64,000 nt of DNA from Fibrella rubiginis. Lineage in GTDB: Bacteria; Bacteroidota; Bacteroidia; Cytophagales; Spirosomataceae. Under the pieces are notes generated by a model. It saw nothing but the letters and a program-made list of their open reading frames with translations. It ran no database searches and was not told the origin of the DNA. Below are positions 17,397 to 26,719 of this stretch, one piece after another. Every line of letters starts with the position of its first letter. Within the stretch, counting starts at the first letter, position 1. The position numbers were made by a program, and so were the translations under genes. Location of the stretch: assembly GCF_017353185.1 (NCBI RefSeq), contig NZ_JAFMYV010000007.1, forward strand, positions 186,001-250,000, written 5' to 3'.

Positions 17397-20333
17397 ATGA
17401 ACCTAACGCTTCAGCAAACAGACCGTTTTGAAGACCGCCATAACGGTCTAGTTGATGCCGATTTCGACCAGATGCTCAAGGCCGTCGGCGTTACGTCGAT
17501 TGACGAATTGATTGAGCAAACCGTACCCGCTAACATCCGGCTACCGCGTCCGCTCAATCTGCCACAGCCCAAGGGTGAGCAGGCGTTTTTGAGCGATTTC
17601 AAGAAACTCGCTCAGCAGAACAAAGTAGTTACGTCCTACATCGGGCAGGGGTATTACGACACCATCACGCCCAACGTGATTCTGCGGAATATTCTGGAAA
17701 ACCCCGCCTGGTATACCGCCTACACGCCCTATCAGGCCGAAATTGCCCAGGGTCGCCTGGAAGCGCTATTGAATTTCCAGACCGTAGTCTGTGATCTGAC
17801 GGGCATGCCCATTGCCAACGCGTCGCTGCTGGATGAAGCCACCGCCGCCGCCGAGGCCATGACGATGCTGCACAGCCAACGTTCGGCACAGCGCAAAAAA
17901 GCTGAAACATTCTTTGTATCAGACCGTTGCCACCCCCAGACCATCGAGGTGGTCCGCACCCGCGCTACGCCCCTGAACATCCGCGTGGTGGTGGGCGACC
18001 ACCGGCAGGTTGACCTTACGTCGGGCGACGTGTTTGCCCTGCTCCTGCAATATCCCGCCACCGACGGCGAGGTGTTCGACTATACCGATCTCATTGCTGC
18101 TGCCCACGAACTGGGTGTGAACGTGGCTGTGGCCGCCGATCTGCTGGCCCTGACCATGCTTACCCCCCCCGGCGAAATGGGTGCCGACGTAGTGGTGGGT
18201 ACGTCGCAGCGATTTGGCGTACCCATGGGCTTTGGTGGCCCCCACGCGGCCTTTTTTGCTACGAAAGATGCTTTCAAACGGCAGATTCCGGGTCGCATCA
18301 TCGGCGTATCTGTCGATGCACAGGGGCACCCCGCCCTGCGGATGGCCCTGCAAACGCGGGAGCAGCACATCCGCCGCGAAAAGGCCACGTCCAACATTTG
18401 TACGGCGCAGGTTTTGTTGGCCGTTATGGCGGGCAGCTACGCCGTGTATCACGGTCCGCAACGCCTCCGCGCCATTGCCGAACGCACTCACGGCCTGACC
18501 AAGCTATTTGCCAAAGCCGCCCGCCGCGCCGGGTATAGCATTGTTTCAGAGAATTACTTCGACACGCTCACCCTGCGCGTTGACGATATTGACTCGCTGA
18601 AGAAATCGGCACGGGCGGCACAAATTAACGTACGCTACCATGCTGACGGTGAGCGTATTAGTATTTCATTCGACGAGGCCAAAACCCTCGACGACGTGAA
18701 GACGCTGTTTGATGTGTTTGGTATTCAGGTGGGCGAAGACGACCTCACGGGCATGATCGACAGCCTTGAGCTAAGCTGGCCGGAGCGGCTGGTCCGGCAG
18801 TCGGAATACCTGACGCACCCGGTGTTCAATACGCACCACACCGAACACGAAATGCTCCGGTACCTGAAGTCGCTGGAGGAAAAAGACCTCTCGCTCGTGC
18901 ACTCCATGATTTCGTTGGGGAGCTGCACGATGAAACTCAACGCCACCGCCGAAATGATTCCCGTGACGTGGCCGGAGTTTGGCAAGTTGCACCCCTTCGC
19001 ACCGAAAGATCAAACGCTTGGCTATCAACAACTTTTTGCTGATCTGAACGCCTGGCTTTGTGAAATTACGGGCTTTGCGGCCATGTCGTTACAACCCAAT
19101 TCGGGGGCGCAGGGCGAATACGCGGGCCTGATGGTGATTCGGGCATACCACGAAAGCCGCGGCGACACCCACCGCAACATTGCCCTCATACCGCAGTCGG
19201 CGCACGGCACCAACCCCGCCTCTGCCGTAATGGCCGGGATGAACGTGGTGATCGTAAAATGCGATGAGCGCGGCAACATCGATGTGGCCGATTTGAACGC
19301 CAAAGCCGAGCAATACGCCGAAAACCTGGCCTGTCTGATGGTGACGTACCCCTCGACGCACGGCGTTTTTGAGGAAAGTATCATTGCCATGTGCGCCAAA
19401 ATTCACGAGCACGGCGGACAAGTGTACATGGATGGGGCCAACATGAACGCGCAGGTGGGTTTGACCTCACCCGCTACCATTGGTGCCGACGTTTGCCACC
19501 TGAATCTGCACAAAACGTTTTGTATCCCGCATGGTGGTGGTGGTCCCGGCATGGGTCCCATCGGTGTGGCCCAGCAATTGGTGCCGTTCCTCCCGGCGAA
19601 TCCTAACGTAAGCCATTCATCTCAAAATGAGGGCATCCGGTCGGGGGCGGTGTCGGCGGCGGCGTATGGGTCGGCGAGCATCCTCACGATCTCATACGCC
19701 TATATTGCTATGATGGGTGGTGAGGGGCTGACCAACGCCACGAAGCGGGCCATCCTGAACGCGAACTACATCAAATCGCGCCTCGACGGGCATTTTGAGA
19801 CGTTGTATGCGGGTGCTAATGGCCGTGCCGCCCACGAAATGATCATCGACTGCCGTCCGCTGAAACAGTCGGTGGGTATTGAGGTGGAAGACATTGCCAA
19901 GCGGCTGATGGACTACGGTTTTCACGCGCCCACGGTGTCGTTTCCCGTAGCTGGTACGATGATGATCGAGCCAACCGAATCGGAGTCGAAGGCCGAACTC
20001 GACCGTTTCTGCGATGCCATGATTGCCATTCGCAACGAGATTCGCGAGATCGAAAATGGCGAAGCTGACCGTACCGAAAACGTGTTGAAACACGCGCCAC
20101 ACACCGCCAACGTGGCCCTGGCCGATGATTGGAACCGGCCTTACAGCCGCGAAAAGGCCGTTTTCCCGTTGCCTTACGTCCGCGCCCGCAAATTCTGGCC
20201 GAGCGTCAGCCGCATCGACTCGGCCTACGGCGACCGTAACCTTGTGTGCTCATGCGTTCCTACAGACGCCTACGCCGATGAGGTCGTTACGTCGGAAGAG
20301 CGCATGGTGGTGACTGATGGGGGAGGGTACTAA
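17397..20333 (+). CDS. gcvP: Glycine dehydrogenase (aminomethyl-transferring), P protein
   Basis: The PLP-dependent P protein of the glycine cleavage system decarboxylates glycine and passes the aminomethyl group to the H protein lipoyl arm. At 978 aa it is the single-chain form, with N-terminal ([20 protein letters not shown]) and C-terminal halves. The C-terminal half has [20 protein letters not shown], with the PLP lysine near residue 706. Other matches are [15 protein letters not shown] and [17 protein letters not shown] 17397 ([11 protein letters not shown]) is preferred to 17250, whose first codons are palindrome sequence. Other gcv genes are not in the window. Two related palindromes flank the gene. 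Confidence 0.96.
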   Translation: MNLTLQQTDRFEDRHNGLVDADFDQMLKAVGVTSIDELIEQTVPANIRLPRPLNLPQPKGEQAFLSDFKKLAQQNKVVTSYIGQGYYDTITPNVILRNILENPAWYTAYTPYQAEIAQGRLEALLNFQTVVCDLTGMPIANASLLDEATAAAEAMTMLHSQRSAQRKKAETFFVSDRCHPQTIEVVRTRATPLNIRVVVGDHRQVDLTSGDVFALLLQYPATDGEVFDYTDLIAAAHELGVNVAVAADLLALTMLTPPGEMGADVVVGTSQRFGVPMGFGGPHAAFFATKDAFKRQIPGRIIGVSVDAQGHPALRMALQTREQHIRREKATSNICTAQVLLAVMAGSYAVYHGPQRLRAIAERTHGLTKLFAKAARRAGYSIVSENYFDTLTLRVDDIDSLKKSARAAQINVRYHADGERISISFDEAKTLDDVKTLFDVFGIQVGEDDLTGMIDSLELSWPERLVRQSEYLTHPVFNTHHTEHEMLRYLKSLEEKDLSLVHSMISLGSCTMKLNATAEMIPVTWPEFGKLHPFAPKDQTLGYQQLFADLNAWLCEITGFAAMSLQPNSGAQGEYAGLMVIRAYHESRGDTHRNIALIPQSAHGTNPASAVMAGMNVVIVKCDERGNIDVADLNAKAEQYAENLACLMVTYPSTHGVFEESIIAMCAKIHEHGGQVYMDGANMNAQVGLTSPATIGADVCHLNLHKTFCIPHGGGGPGMGPIGVAQQLVPFLPANPNVSHSSQNEGIRSGAVSAAAYGSASILTISYAYIAMMGGEGLTNATKRAILNANYIKSRLDGHFETLYAGANGRAAHEMIIDCRPLKQSVGIEVEDIAKRLMDYGFHAPTVSFPVAGTMMIEPTESESKAELDRFCDAMIAIRNEIREIENGEADRTENVLKHAPHTANVALADDWNRPYSREKAVFPLPYVRARKFWPSVSRIDSAYGDRNLVCSCVPTDAYADEVVTSEERMVVTDGGGY

Positions 20334-20352
20334 ACTAAGTTTGAGGTTTAAA

Positions 20353-20560
20353 GTTTAAAGTCTAACGTTGCTTCGCGCTCCAGGGGGCTGACGCATAGCC
20401 CTTCGACTGGGCGTCCCCGACAAGCTCAGGGTGACAGGCAAGTTGAATCAGGTTTACTGGACTGCATTAGATGGGCTGTCACCCTGAGCTTGTCGGGGAC
20501 GCCCAGTCGAAGGGCTATGCGTCAGCCCCCTGGAGCGCGAAGCAACGTTAGACTTTAAAC
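20353..20560. repeat. Long perfect palindrome, 85-bp arms, 38-nt loop
   Basis: Arms 20353-20437 and 20476-20560 are exact reverse complements, the longest in the window. They contain CTTCGCGCTC, GCATAGCCCTTCGACTGGGC and GTCCCCGACAAGCTCAGGGT. The loop is the same 38-nt sequence as at 17217-17254 apart from one base. It fills the gap between gcvP and the next gene. Confidence 0.96.
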
Positions 20561-20587
20561 ATTACATTAGACGTTGAACTCATTTCC

Positions 20588-21154
20588 ATGCAAGACATAG
20601 AACCTTTCTATGGCTGGGAGAAGTACTATGCCGCCTCTGACGATGAGCGGTCTCCGTTTTATGAGCGGACGTATAATACAACCCAGTACGAGAACGATAT
20701 CTACGGCTACTACATCCACCCTTATTGGGACGAAATAGGCTCAGAGACGCTGTATTGCAAGATTCTCTACGCCAACTACGACCGACAGGCCGTTGTCATC
20801 GAGTTGTTCGGTGAGTGGAACGATACCCTTCACAACGACATCATGTTTTTGAAACGGCAGGTCATTGACCCGCTTGTGCATGAGGGGGTGAAATACTTTC
20901 TGCTCATCGGCGAAAACGTCCTGAATTTCCACGGCTCCGACGACAGCTACTACGAAGAGTGGTTCGACGACGTGGAAGATGGCTGGATTACGGCGATCAA
21001 CTTCCCCGAATTTGTGGAGACCGAGTGGATAAAATTCCGCCTCGACTACTACATCAATTTCGGCGGTACCCTCCACATTCCCAATTGGCGCACCTTGAAA
21101 CCGATGGCACTGATCGAACTGGTGAACGGATTGGTGGTGAGACGTTTAGGTTAA
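20588..21154 (+). CDS. Hypothetical protein, acidic and aromatic-rich
   Basis: I do not recognise this 188-aa family with certainty. It is soluble, with no signal peptide or membrane segment. It is rich in Tyr, Trp, Asp and Glu (YNTTQYENDIYGYYIHPYWDE; EEWFDDVEDGW). A hydrophobic strand VKYFLLIGENVLNFH in the middle suggests an alpha/beta fold. Start ATG 20588 follows the 85-bp palindrome. The stop TAA is within the next palindrome arm, so the gene is bracketed by repeats. No function can be assigned. Confidence 0.75.
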   Translation: MQDIEPFYGWEKYYAASDDERSPFYERTYNTTQYENDIYGYYIHPYWDEIGSETLYCKILYANYDRQAVVIELFGEWNDTLHNDIMFLKRQVIDPLVHEGVKYFLLIGENVLNFHGSDDSYYEEWFDDVEDGWITAINFPEFVETEWIKFRLDYYINFGGTLHIPNWRTLKPMALIELVNGLVVRRLG

Positions 21155-21262
21155 TGTACAATGTATAATGAACAATGGCTTCGCGCTCAGATGTTCCAGC
21201 GCGAAGCCATTGTTCATTGTACCGCATCGGCGGACCGATTATACATTGTACATTCTTAACCT
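21147..21262. repeat. Composite inverted repeat with heptamer tracts and a one-sided insertion
   Basis: The inner arms pair GAACAATGGCTTCGCGCT (21170-21187) with its complement (21198-21215). Outer arms pair TAGGTTAATGTACAATG with the complement near 21240-21262, one base gap apart. The right arm has an extra 22-nt block containing ACCGCATCGGCGGACCGATT. The reverse complement of that block recurs at 41881-41897. The left arm gives the stop codon of the upstream gene. Confidence 0.85.
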
Positions 21263-21288
21263 ATCTTTCGCCCTTCAAAAAACCATTC

Positions 21289-21756
21289 ATGGAGACGAAA
21301 ACAACCACCGAACAAGTACAGGCCGCGAAAGCCGTTGCCGCCGAAAAATTAGATGCCATCCGTACCGAGGCTGGTCAGCAACTAAGTGCCGCTGCCGCAA
21401 AACTGGACGAACTGAAAGATCAGTTGGTAGCCAGGGCACAGGAAATGGGCAAGGACATCGACGTGGAAGACCTGAAAGTAAAAGCTACTCAGCACTTCGA
21501 AACCGCCAAAGCCGCCACCGCCGAAACGCTGACCCACTTGCAGGGGCAGGCCGAAACGGCCTACGCCGCTGCCGCCGCTAAAGCCGACGAACTTCAGGAC
21601 CTGGCCGAAGATAAATTCGACGAGCTTCGTATTGAGGCTGCTGTGCAACTCGCTGATGCTCAGGTAAAACTTGACGAAATTAAAGCCGAAGCCGCCCAAC
21701 AAGTAGACGCCGCCACCGCCAAAGCCAAAGCGATGTGGAGCGAGTTGTTTGGTTAG
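21289..21756 (+). CDS. Alanine-rich amphipathic helical protein (apolipoprotein/LEA-like)
   Basis: From ATG 21289 the 155-aa product is almost wholly alpha-helical, rich in Ala, Glu, Lys, Asp and Gln. It has imperfect repeats such as AAKLDELKDQLVA, AAAAKADELQDLAEDKFDELR and DAQVKLDEIKAEAAQQVDAATAKAKA. There is no signal peptide or TM segment. Similar composition is seen in late-embryogenesis-abundant-like and apolipoprotein-like bacterial proteins linked to stress or membrane surfaces. That link is by analogy only. The upstream ATG 21175 would translate the palindrome and is rejected. It is next to trehalase, another stress-related gene, on the opposite strand. Confidence 0.75.
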   Translation: METKTTTEQVQAAKAVAAEKLDAIRTEAGQQLSAAAAKLDELKDQLVARAQEMGKDIDVEDLKVKATQHFETAKAATAETLTHLQGQAETAYAAAAAKADELQDLAEDKFDELRIEAAVQLADAQVKLDEIKAEAAQQVDAATAKAKAMWSELFG

Positions 21757-21763
21757 CGAAGAG

Positions 21764-21864
21764 AAGGTTAATGTACAATGCATAATGTACAATGTATAAT
21801 GTATAATGGCTTCGCGCTCGGAACCCCCAGAGCGCGAAGCCATTATGCATTGTACATTAACCTT
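21764..21864. repeat. Inverted repeat with unequal heptamer number in its arms
   Basis: The left arm 21764-21819 and right arm 21830-21864 pair as AAGGTTAATGTACAATGCAT and GGCTTCGCGCTC segments. The left arm has 21 additional bases, exactly three heptamers (TGTACAA/TGTATAA type). The right arm carries the stop codon of the trehalase gene. The loop is 10 nt. Confidence 0.9.
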
Positions 21865-23335
21865 TCAGTAACCCCAAATACACCCCATTCGTCCAGCCGA
21901 AGCCGTCCTGGTTGGGGTATTCGCCGCCGCCGGTGGTGAGGGCGGCATCAACTACGTTGTATTTCTCGGTCATCTTGCCCGTGGCTTTGAAGACCTTGTC
22001 GTTCAGGGCGAGCCAGCGGTTGCGCCCTTCGTTGGCGGTTTCTACGTAGCCGTAGTTCAGCAAGCCTTTGTAGACGACCCACTGCAGCGGTGCCCAGCCG
22101 TTGGGCCAATCCCACTGTTGGCCGGTTTGTTCCAGCGTTGTTACCCAGCCACCTGCCTGTAAGAAATCAGCTTTGAGCCGGTCATGCACGCGGCGGGCCT
22201 GTTCGGGCGTGGCCATGTTCATAAACAACGGAAATGCTCCTGCCAGTGTCAGGGAAGGGGTTTTTAGGAACGTTTTGGCATCGTAATCATGGAAAAAGCC
22301 GGTCTCGTCGTTCCAGCAATGGTCCACGATGGCAGTTTTGCGTTGGTCGGCGAGGTAGCTGAAATCAACGGCCTGCGCCTGATTGCCGGCCAGGGTGTAG
22401 GCTTTTTGCAGTGTCTTTTCCAGCGAATACAGCAGGCAGTTCAGGTCAACGGGCACAATGTTGGCAGTATGGATCGTAGCTAATACGTGCGGGTCGGCGC
22501 ACCAGCGGCTGCTGAAATCCCAGCCCGATTCGCAGGCAGCGCGGATGTGGTGATACAGCGTTTCGGGAGCAATAGCCGATGCTTCGGCCTCTGGTGCCAG
22601 CTCCAGTTCCTGTCGGTAGGCTTCAGGCCGTGGCGTGGCCAGATCGTCGGAATACGTGTTAAGCGACTGGCCGCTTAACAAGCCTACCCTGCGTTGGTAA
22701 ACGGCTTTGCCAGAGCTAGTTCTGATTGTTTTGTGCATCCAGAAATCATATTCTTTCTGCAGCTGCGGTAGGTACTTGGTTAACACGGCTGGCCCGTCGA
22801 TATCGGCCAGAAGCTGCACCATCAGGGCAAAAAATGGGGGCTGCGACCGGCTCAGAAAGTACGTCCGGTTGCCATTGGGCACAAACCCGAACTGATCAAT
22901 CAGATACGCGAAATTGGCGAGCATCCCCCGAATTAGATCGACCCGTCCCGATTCGCGGAGGCCGAGCATGGTGAAGTAGCTGTCCCAGTAAAATATCTCG
23001 CGGAACCGGCCGCCCGGCACCACATACGGATGGGGCAGCGCTACCCGCGAATCGTAGGGTACGGGCACGTCGGCCACGCGTGTGAGACTGTTCCACAGGC
23101 CGTTAATGTGTTCGGCACTGGATAGGGTGGTATCACTCACATAGCCCGACGCGACCTGTTCGGGCAGTGTAAAGTGTTCATAGACAAATGCTTTTAAATC
23201 GAAATCAGGCTGTTGCCGCTGTTGTTCATACAAGGCCTCAATTGCTACCGGGTCCTGTTTCGGCACACAGTCGGGAAAGGTTTTAGAATCGGCGAAGATG
23301 CCGCTAAGCTGCACATCGTGAAAAAGCAGAGTCAT
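21857..23335 (-). CDS. Alpha,alpha-trehalase (GH37)
   Basis: This hydrolyses trehalose to two glucoses. The first GH37 signature is at residues 107-113 (PGGRFRE) followed by IFYWDSYFTMLGL. The second, QQWDWPNGWAPLQWV, lies near residue 415. FGFVPNGNRTYFLSRSQPP and the late GGGGEYPNQDGFGWTNGV-type segment (TTGGGEYPNQDGFGWTNGV) complete the family pattern. From ATG 23335 it is 492 aa without a signal peptide, so it is likely cytoplasmic (TreF-like). The longer frame to 23413 reads the palindrome. It is divergent from an MFS transporter gene, suggesting joint trehalose use. Confidence 0.94.
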   Translation of the reverse strand: MTLLFHDVQLSGIFADSKTFPDCVPKQDPVAIEALYEQQRQQPDFDLKAFVYEHFTLPEQVASGYVSDTTLSSAEHINGLWNSLTRVADVPVPYDSRVALPHPYVVPGGRFREIFYWDSYFTMLGLRESGRVDLIRGMLANFAYLIDQFGFVPNGNRTYFLSRSQPPFFALMVQLLADIDGPAVLTKYLPQLQKEYDFWMHKTIRTSSGKAVYQRRVGLLSGQSLNTYSDDLATPRPEAYRQELELAPEAEASAIAPETLYHHIRAACESGWDFSSRWCADPHVLATIHTANIVPVDLNCLLYSLEKTLQKAYTLAGNQAQAVDFSYLADQRKTAIVDHCWNDETGFFHDYDAKTFLKTPSLTLAGAFPLFMNMATPEQARRVHDRLKADFLQAGGWVTTLEQTGQQWDWPNGWAPLQWVVYKGLLNYGYVETANEGRNRWLALNDKVFKATGKMTEKYNVVDAALTTGGGEYPNQDGFGWTNGVYLGLLKG

Positions 23336-23362
23336 ACTTAAGAGTGGATTAGCGAAAGGGTA

Positions 23363-23469
23363 AATGTATGGTGGAGCGTTGCTCCGGTGGGCCGTCAGAC
23401 CAATTCTGCACAAATTTATCCATTACCACTGGCCTGACGGCCTACCGGAGCAACGCTCCGCCGTACATT
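23363..23469. repeat. Inverted repeat between divergent trehalase and MFS genes, 40-bp arms
   Basis: Arms 23363-23402 and 23430-23469 match at 36 of 40 positions around a 27-nt loop. Most mismatches are transitions that keep G-T pairing on one strand. The arm contains GGAGCGTTGCTCC, itself a palindrome. Unlike the other palindromes, it lies in a divergent promoter region, 28 bp from each start codon. Confidence 0.9.
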
Positions 23470-23497
23470 CGCTTTTCACTCCTCCGCTCCTTAACCT

Positions 23498-24736
23498 ATG
23501 CTTCGCCTAAAAATCTCCCTTTTCCTAAACTACATCGTTTTTGCCATCCTGCTCAACAGCGTCGGCATTGTCATTCTACAGGTGCAAAGCAGCTACGGCG
23601 TTTCCAAAACCGATGCTTCTGTGTTGGAAGCGTTTAAAGACCTGACCATCGCCGTGGTCTCGTTTCTGGTGGCCTCCTACGTCACGCGCATCGGCTACAA
23701 GCGGTCCATGCTCATTGCCCTCGCTATGGTAATGCTGGCCTGCCTGCTGATGCCGCAGCTACCCGCTTTCTGGACTACGAAACTGCTTTTCGCCACCGTG
23801 GGAGCTAGTTTTGCGCTCATCAAGGTGTCGGTGTTTGCCACCATCGGCCTGTTCACCAAAGACGCCAACGAACACGCCAGCTTCATGAATTTTCTGGAGT
23901 CGATGTTCATGCTCGGCGTCATGTCGACCTACTTTCTGTTCGCCTCCTTTGTAGACGATGCCCATCCCGGTTCCACAAGCTGGCTCGCTACCTACTACGT
24001 GCTGGCGGGCATTGCCGGGGCGGCGTTTCTGCTCCTGCTCACCACCCCCCTCGACGAATCCAACATACAAAGTCAGGACGAAGCGGTGGGCCTCAACAAC
24101 ATTGCCGACATGCTCCGGCTTGCCGCGCGACCGCTGGTGCTGGTGTTTATTTTCACGGCTTTCACCTACGTGCTCATGGAGCAGGGCATCATGAGCTGGC
24201 TACCCACGTTCAACAAAGATTACCTGAAGCTACCCTCGTCGCTGAGCATTCAGATGGCGAGTATTCTGGCTGCCAGCACCGCCCTGGGACGGCTTCTGGC
24301 TGGTTTTGCGCTGAGAAAAGTGACGTGGTATGCCCTGCTGATGATCTGCCTGGTTGTGGCTGCCGGGCTGGTTTTCCTGGCCCTGCCCCTCGCCGAAAAG
24401 GCCAGCAACGCCGCCATTGCCGGTGCCGACTACGGCTGGTTCGATGCCCCGGTGGCGGCGTTCCTGTTTCCGCTCATCGGCCTGTTCATTGCCCCCATTT
24501 ACCCGGCTATCAATTCGGCCATTCTGAGCAGCTTACCCCTGAAGCAGCATGGTCCCATGGCGGGCCTGATTGTGGTGTTTTCGGCCCTCGGCGGCACTAC
24601 CGGCTCCATTATCACCGCCCGCATCTTCGAAACCTACGGCGGCCAAACCGCCTTCTACGCCTCGCTGGTGCCCATTACGCTGCTGCTAGTGCTGCTGACT
24701 CTGTTTAGAAGAATGCAAGGACGAATAGCGGCGTAA
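23498..24736 (+). CDS. Major facilitator superfamily transporter, probable sugar permease
   Basis: This 412-aa protein has about twelve TM segments in two halves with a charged central loop near residue 190 (LDESNIQSQDEA). The first intracellular loop YVTRIGYKRSMLIAL is the MFS motif A region. The N-terminus LKISLFLNYIVFAILLNSVGIVILQVQSSYGVS resembles fucose/glucose-permease-like families. It is divergent from cytoplasmic trehalase with a shared 160-bp intergenic region. Import of trehalose or a related sugar is inferred from that context; the substrate is not proven. Confidence 0.85.
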   Translation: MLRLKISLFLNYIVFAILLNSVGIVILQVQSSYGVSKTDASVLEAFKDLTIAVVSFLVASYVTRIGYKRSMLIALAMVMLACLLMPQLPAFWTTKLLFATVGASFALIKVSVFATIGLFTKDANEHASFMNFLESMFMLGVMSTYFLFASFVDDAHPGSTSWLATYYVLAGIAGAAFLLLLTTPLDESNIQSQDEAVGLNNIADMLRLAARPLVLVFIFTAFTYVLMEQGIMSWLPTFNKDYLKLPSSLSIQMASILAASTALGRLLAGFALRKVTWYALLMICLVVAAGLVFLALPLAEKASNAAIAGADYGWFDAPVAAFLFPLIGLFIAPIYPAINSAILSSLPLKQHGPMAGLIVVFSALGGTTGSIITARIFETYGGQTAFYASLVPITLLLVLLTLFRRMQGRIAA

Positions 24737-24737
24737 G

Positions 24738-24940
24738 AGAAACTGATTAGGCAGCAGCACTTTAGCAGTGAGACTGGCGGTGAACCCATCCGGAGCGTAA
24801 CGTACCTGCAACTGCTGCTAAACCTTATTGACATCAGCCAAGGGCAGGTCGAAGAAATTGGCGACGTGCTTCTTGGGCGTATTTAACGCGTGGCCTTTGC
24901 TGACTGTCTGGTAGACATTCTTGCCCTCGACGGTCTGAAA
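24738..24940 (-). pseudogene. Possible gene remnant with an in-frame stop
   Basis: Read on the minus strand, this stretch gives about 65 sense codons beginning FQTVEGKNVYQTVSKGHAL and ending VRYAPDGFTASLTAKVLLP. It is interrupted by one TAG mid-way and preceded by another stop at the upstream end. Residue composition looks protein-like, but I cannot name the family. It sits between the MFS gene and the left attachment site, where decayed or cut genes are expected. It could still be a chance open stretch. Confidence 0.35.
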
Positions 24941-25011
24941 CTAGTACGGAACCGCCCCTAGGCTTGTATTAGAGGATCTAAGCCAATCTCACCACATACA
25001 ATGCAACTACA

Positions 25012-25102
25012 ACAAAAAAGCCAGTCACGATCTAACGTAACTGGCTGATTATCAAGGAGCCTCCTATAGGACTTGAACCTACGACCTATTCATTACGAAT
25101 GA
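25012..25102. repeat. Left attachment repeat with tRNA-Thr 3' fragment
   Basis: Bases 25056-25102 are identical to 39741-39787. The wider 91-bp stretch matches 39697-39787 with 3 changes. It contains the 3' part of tRNA-Thr on the minus strand (25058-25102), from anticodon stem to discriminator, then the terminator hairpin. Its terminator stem has fewer G-T pairs than the right copy, so this is probably the original chromosomal 3' end. Confidence 0.92.
25013..25046 (-). terminator. tRNA-Thr terminator, left copy
   Basis: On the minus strand AGCCAGTTACG (25046-25036) pairs with CGTGACTGGCT (25029-25019), 11 bp with one G-T pair, followed by six T. It would have ended the tRNA transcript before integration. 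Confidence 0.75.
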
Positions 25103-25240
25103 GCAACCGGACTTATTTTTCTCTTAGCCCTCTCTTTATATATATTCCTTAATACTACTGTAAAACAGATAGTTAAGTCTAAAATTATCCCTTATATCAC
25201 CTTGACTTTTATCGCTGTTATGCGTTATGTATGTATATTT

Positions 25241-25284
25241 ACATTGCACAACGCATTGCACACTGTCCTATCTGTGCAATGCGT
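25241..25284. promoter_or_regulatory. CATTGCACA repeats: candidate integrase arm sites or operator, left end
   Basis: ACGCATTGCACA (25251-25262) and TGTGCAATGCGT (25273-25284) form a perfect 12-bp inverted repeat with a 10-nt spacer. A further direct ACATTGCACA is at 25241-25250. The same motif recurs twice near the right end (39671-39692). The position, just upstream of the integrase start at 25302, suits arm-type recombinase binding and integrase autoregulation. Confidence 0.7.
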
Positions 25285-25301
25285 TTTAACCCGCAAGACA
25301 G

Positions 25302-26705
25302 ATGCAAGCCGCAACCCCTACCCTGTTCCATGATACCCGCCGTAGTACCGGGAATCTAAGTTTTGTCCGGTTATCAGTCTATGCCGACCGTAAGCAAAAA
25401 CTGTTCTCAACAGGTACAAAAGTCACCCCCGACGATTGGAAGTTTCTGGAACGCACCAAAGGTGGTTTACCTGGAACGGTGAAAGATGAGGAACGCCGTA
25501 AACTATGGCAACGGTTCTACGGGCGTTTTACTGATGAATCCGGCAAAGAACAGGACGGGTTTTTGGTGCGAGCGCAAAACATCATTGCACAGTTGGGAGA
25601 CGGGTTCAGCTTTGATGCCTTTGCCGATGCACTTGATAACTACGGTAAAGCGCAGGAACTCCCCACCGGGCAAACCGACGTTATTCAAGCTCTAATGAAC
25701 ATGGGTGCCACGATGCGAAAGACTGACCGGATCGGCAACGGCCAACTTTTCGAGTTCGCTGCAAGATCATTGCGCCGGTTTGTGGATTCGTTCACCGATG
25801 AGGAACGTAAAGAGTTTCTGAACATCCCTGTTCCCCGTGGGGGCAAAAAAATCCGCCCCGTTGCTACGTTGGAGTTTGCCCAACTAAATAGTAGTTTCCT
25901 CACTACGTATGAACAATGGATGTTGCATTATGGCCGCGCTGCTAAAAGCCCCGGTAAGCCCAATACACCTGCCAGCCTGACCACCGTAGGCTTCTATATG
26001 GGTAGGGTTCGGGTCGTGGTCAACGATGCCATACAGGCCGGAATATTGCCCGTTGCTGCTTACCCGTTCGGGCCGGGTCGGTACGTAATACCAGCTGGGG
26101 CAAACACTAAAAAAGCATTATCTAAAACCGACATTGACCGAATTAAGGGCGTTGATTGTCTACCCGGCACGATGGAGCAACGTAGCTTGGATTTGTGGCT
26201 ATTCTCCTACTACTGCAATGGAGCTAACCTAACCGATATTTGCCATTTGACATGGGGTAACGTCGATTTGAAGGGCAATAAACTAACCTTCGTGCGGATG
26301 AAAACGGCCCGGAGTACCAAGCAGAAGCAAAGCAGTATTACAGCGTACCTACGGCCTGAAACAGTAGCAATTCTCAACCGCTGGGGAACGGCTGACAAGC
26401 AAGCAACTAGTTACGTTTTCCCTTTTCTTACATCCGATATGGATGCCGACCGACGTAAACGCGAAGTGCAACAGGTTACGAAAGTCACGAACAAATGGAT
26501 GAACCGAATAGGCGAAAGGTTGGGCATTGATGCCGATATGAATACCTACGCTGCCCGTCACTCATTTGCTACTGTTTTGCTTAAGTCGAATGCTTCTTTG
26601 GCTTTTATTTCTAAGTCGCTTGGACATACCAACCTCAAGACGACGGAAAGTTATTTAGGCTCCTTCGATGATGAGGAAGCTAAAGCATTTCTAAACGCCC
26701 TGTAA
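25302..26705 (+). CDS. Tyrosine-type recombinase/integrase
   Basis: This 467-aa site-specific recombinase probably integrates and excises the element at tRNA-Thr. The N-terminal arm-binding and SAM-like core-binding regions cover residues 1 to about 260. The catalytic domain follows, with YAARHSFATVLLKSNASLAFI (the H-x-x-R region of the family, here RHSFA) and LGHTNLKTTESYLGSF, whose tyrosine is the nucleophile. In the box I region, WLFSYYCNGANLTDICHLTW, I see no obvious arginine at the position usually held by RG, as in some Bacteroidetes integrases. Start ATG 25302 lies 17 bp after the inverted repeat. Confidence 0.93.
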   Translation: MQAATPTLFHDTRRSTGNLSFVRLSVYADRKQKLFSTGTKVTPDDWKFLERTKGGLPGTVKDEERRKLWQRFYGRFTDESGKEQDGFLVRAQNIIAQLGDGFSFDAFADALDNYGKAQELPTGQTDVIQALMNMGATMRKTDRIGNGQLFEFAARSLRRFVDSFTDEERKEFLNIPVPRGGKKIRPVATLEFAQLNSSFLTTYEQWMLHYGRAAKSPGKPNTPASLTTVGFYMGRVRVVVNDAIQAGILPVAAYPFGPGRYVIPAGANTKKALSKTDIDRIKGVDCLPGTMEQRSLDLWLFSYYCNGANLTDICHLTWGNVDLKGNKLTFVRMKTARSTKQKQSSITAYLRPETVAILNRWGTADKQATSYVFPFLTSDMDADRRKREVQQVTKVTNKWMNRIGERLGIDADMNTYAARHSFATVLLKSNASLAFISKSLGHTNLKTTESYLGSFDDEEAKAFLNAL

Positions 26706-26719
26706 GCTAACCTCAACAA

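Noticed and set aside
25056..25102. Second tRNA-Thr gene
   Set aside because: Only the 3' half is present; the sequence diverges before the D arm, so it is the attachment-site fragment.
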